Shown here: one piece after another, positions 62,454 to 64,000 of the stretch | Position numbering within the stretch: position 1 is the first letter of the stretch | How the letters are laid out: each line of letters opens with the position of its first letter | DNA from: an uncultured Oscillospiraceae bacterium | Lineage (GTDB): Bacteria; Bacillota; Clostridia; Oscillospirales; Acutalibacteraceae | Reading direction: 5' to 3' | Assembly (NCBI GenBank): GCA_900548545.1 | Contig: URKX01000003.1 | Coordinates: forward strand, 18,779 to 82,778 | Length of the DNA: 64,000 bases | The notes under the pieces: model-generated | Database searches by the model: none | Told to the model about the DNA's origin: nothing | Seen by the model: the letters and a program-made list of their open reading frames with translations, nothing else | Position numbers and translations under genes: made by a program

Positions 62454-62794
62454 TGGGCCACAATTTTAGCTTTTGCAAGACCTGTGAAACGCCGCTAGAC
62501 TGCGACTTTTGCGACAAGCTGGCGGCGCTGCGGGAGCCAGGCGGAATGACCCTGGAAGAACTCAAAGCCGAGGCCAAACGCCAGGGGTACAAGCTCATCA
62601 AAGAAAAGCGTCCCCGGTTTGAGCGGTGCCTGTGCGGGCACAATGTCCACCAGTGGCACTACCACAAGGGGAAAACCTGGGTCACCTGCAAGATCTGCGG
62701 GTTGCAGAGCCTACCGGCGGAAGGCGGGGAATCTCAGGCGATCGAGATGTGGAACCGGATGATTTTGGAGAAAAGGGAGGAGCGGAAGCTATGA
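62453..62794 (+). CDS. Lar-like zinc ribbon protein
   Basis: 113 residues. N-terminal Cys cluster (CKTCETPLDCDFC) and a C-terminal ribbon CLCGHNVH..CKICGLQ..AIEMWNRM, as in Lar restriction-alleviation-type phage proteins. Confidence 0.72.
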   Translation: MGHNFSFCKTCETPLDCDFCDKLAALREPGGMTLEELKAEAKRQGYKLIKEKRPRFERCLCGHNVHQWHYHKGKTWVTCKICGLQSLPAEGGESQAIEMWNRMILEKREERKL

Positions 62795-63174
62795 GCATGA
62801 CGAAGGAAGAAGCGATTGAGCGGTTTGAAAAGCAGCTCACAGCAGCGCAAGCAGTGCTTGATAGCGGATTTGGTACTAATTTGGGAGAGAGTGACCTACT
62901 ATACCGTAGGCGGAAAGAGATGGCTGAGATTGCCCTCTCCGCCCTCCGTCCCATCACCAGGGAACAGGTGGAGAAGGTGTGGAGGGGTGAGTGGATTATC
63001 CAACAGGACGAGCACAAAGAATATATCAAAAAATGTTCCAAGTGCGGTTTCCCCATATCGGGATGGTGGGGCGCAGATAAGTTTTGCGCAAATTGCGGTG
63101 CTCCCATGACGGACGAGGCCGTGGACATGGTGATGGAGAGGCTGGAGGCGATGAAAGATGGCAAGGATGATTGA
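62791..63174 (+). CDS. phage protein with zinc ribbon
   Basis: 127 residues. Helical N-terminus, then CSKCGF..CANCGAPM. Overlaps both neighbours. Function unknown. Confidence 0.72.
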   Translation: MSMTKEEAIERFEKQLTAAQAVLDSGFGTNLGESDLLYRRRKEMAEIALSALRPITREQVEKVWRGEWIIQQDEHKEYIKKCSKCGFPISGWWGADKFCANCGAPMTDEAVDMVMERLEAMKDGKDD

Positions 63175-63439
63175 TGCATACCAGGCTATTGACATCATCG
63201 ACGAATGGCTGGACAGTGTTGGAACGGTAATGGTTGGAAAAGGATTGTCCAGCTATGGAGAGCTGATTGGATGTATAGAGGAAGCGCCCACCCTCACCCA
63301 GCCGAACGAGCCGCTGACGTGCCAAGGGTGTGCCTGTGAGGAATACAGCCGAGACGCCTATCCGTGCAATAGTTGTTCCAGAAACGATGAAACGCTTTCT
63401 GACCAATACCGCCCGCCGGAGGGAGAGGAGGAAACATGA
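63158..63439 (+). CDS. small Cys-rich phage protein
   Basis: 93 residues, starts ARMIDAYQAIDIIDEWLD; CQGCACEEYSRDAYPCNSC near the end. Frequent phage early type; unknown function. Confidence 0.7.
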   Translation: MARMIDAYQAIDIIDEWLDSVGTVMVGKGLSSYGELIGCIEEAPTLTQPNEPLTCQGCACEEYSRDAYPCNSCSRNDETLSDQYRPPEGEEET

Positions 63440-63582
63440 ATCAGTGCAAAAACCTAGAAACCTGTATCCAGTCCATCACACAGGCTTGGCTGGCCACTTA
63501 TGGTGGCAGAGAGATACAGCTGCCAAACTGTAAGACATGCAACGCATATCAGCCGGAGGGGGAGGGGAGCCAAAATGTCTGA
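63436..63582 (+). CDS. small phage protein
   Basis: 48 residues, four Cys (CKNLETC, CKTC). Start overlaps the preceding stop. Function unknown. Confidence 0.6.
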   Translation: MNQCKNLETCIQSITQAWLATYGGREIQLPNCKTCNAYQPEGEGSQNV

Positions 63583-63775
63583 TTGGATTCGCGTGAAGGA
63601 GAAATTGCCTCCAGAAAATAAAATCGTTGAGACCAGGATTGATGATGGGGAGTACGTCCGAAATGAGCAGAAGTTGATGCGCCGTAAAAACCTCTGGTTT
63701 TGTCCTGATGGATCTATGTATGTCTACTATACACCTACCCATTGGAGATTGCCGGAGGGAGAGGAGGACACCTGA
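63575..63775 (+). CDS. DUF551 family phage protein
   Basis: 66 residues, starts MSDWIRVKEKLPP, the DUF551 mark, with HWRLPEGEE at the end. Overlaps both neighbours. Confidence 0.82.
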   Translation: MSDWIRVKEKLPPENKIVETRIDDGEYVRNEQKLMRRKNLWFCPDGSMYVYYTPTHWRLPEGEEDT

Positions 63776-64000
63776 TGGAAATTGAAAAGCTGATTGCTGC
63801 CATAAAGCTGTGCGGCAGCACCCCAAGGGCTGACCAATGCAAACAGTGAGCGTATTGGAATGGTGGGGACATGGGGAAGTGCATTCCTCGCATGACAGAG
63901 GATGCCGCCACGGCCCTGGAACAGTTCGCCGCCTACGAGGACACGGGCCTCACTCCCGAGGAAATCAAGAGCCTGCGGGCGGCATGGGCGGTGAACCTCA
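63775..64000 (+). pseudogene. phage protein with in-frame TGA, cut by window edge
   Basis: ATG 63775 opens 24 codons (MEIEKLIAAIKLCG..DQCKQ) and meets TGA at 63847-63849. The same frame then continues AYWNGGDMGKCIPRMTEDAA and on to the window edge with clear coding character. The TGA sits where a Cys (TGC/TGT) of a C-x-x-C motif would be expected. Point nonsense mutation is the simplest reading. Confidence 0.6.

Larger units (their letters stand above)
47600..64000. mobile_element. prophage, left part
   Basis: Contains in order a large serine recombinase, lysogeny cargo, a LexA-like repressor with divergent switch, and an early operon for recombination, replication and DNA modification. Structural and lysis genes would lie beyond the right edge. 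The element interrupts a host gene at its left end. Confidence 0.88.

Noticed and set aside
63847..63849. TGA read as selenocysteine or reassigned codon
   Set aside because: No SECIS-like element directly after it was recognised, and neighbouring phage genes use TGA as an overlapping stop.

Overview
The window looks like the chromosome of a spore-forming, anaerobic, mid-to-high GC clostridial Firmicute, probably of the Oscillospiraceae group. The reasons are a GerA-type germinant receptor operon, FeoA/FeoA/FeoB with a small Cys-rich partner, LarB/C/E, LplB/YtcP-type sugar ABC genes without their own ATPase, and strong AGGAGG ribosome binding sites with sigma-A promoters. No rRNA or tRNA gene was seen.

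Region 1 (1-11.5 kb, minus strand) is a potassium-uptake locus. A kinase-less KdpD-like sensor (9434-11392) leads, followed by a 32-residue membrane peptide, kdpF, kdpA, kdpB (split by a frameshift), an enlarged kdpC, an unknown 291-residue protein, a 65-residue membrane protein and then a full histidine-kinase kdpD cut by the left edge. TTAAG repeats spaced about 11 bp apart lie upstream of several of these genes and are candidate KdpE sites.

Region 2 (11.7-46.8 kb) is ordinary chromosome: an OpuC-type osmolyte ABC transporter (ATPase-CBS plus a permease/binding-protein fusion), a patatin and an esterase, an AraC-type membrane regulator with a sugar ABC transporter, a GH25 lysozyme with an SLH-like tail, larE-larB-larC, an MFS gene, the feo operon with four matching palindromic operators, DUF2089/DUF4097 genes with a decayed third gene, a CarD-like factor, DUF421, gerKA-KB-KC, asnB, an ABC-F ATPase, mtaB, a UMF1-type MFS transporter, and a HEAT-repeat gene next to a MarR regulator.

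Region 3 (about 47.6 kb to beyond the right edge) is the left part of a temperate phage. A large serine recombinase sits at its end, and the element has been inserted into the 5' part of a conserved clostridial gene (46917-47611), which is left without its N-terminus. Between recombinase and repressor are a coiled-coil protein, a lipoprotein and a SAP-domain protein (likely lysogeny cargo). The LexA-like repressor and a Cro-like gene diverge from a switch with repeated TTCC-N6-GGAA sites. The rightward early operon carries small genes (two with convergent partners), a pentapeptide-repeat protein, Gp157, a putative annealing protein, a NinB-like protein, an HNH-like protein, SSB, a replication organiser, a DnaB-type helicase, a VRR-NUC-like nuclease, a SNF2-type helicase with a DNA methyltransferase, and a run of small zinc-ribbon and DUF551 proteins, most with overlapping stop and start codons.
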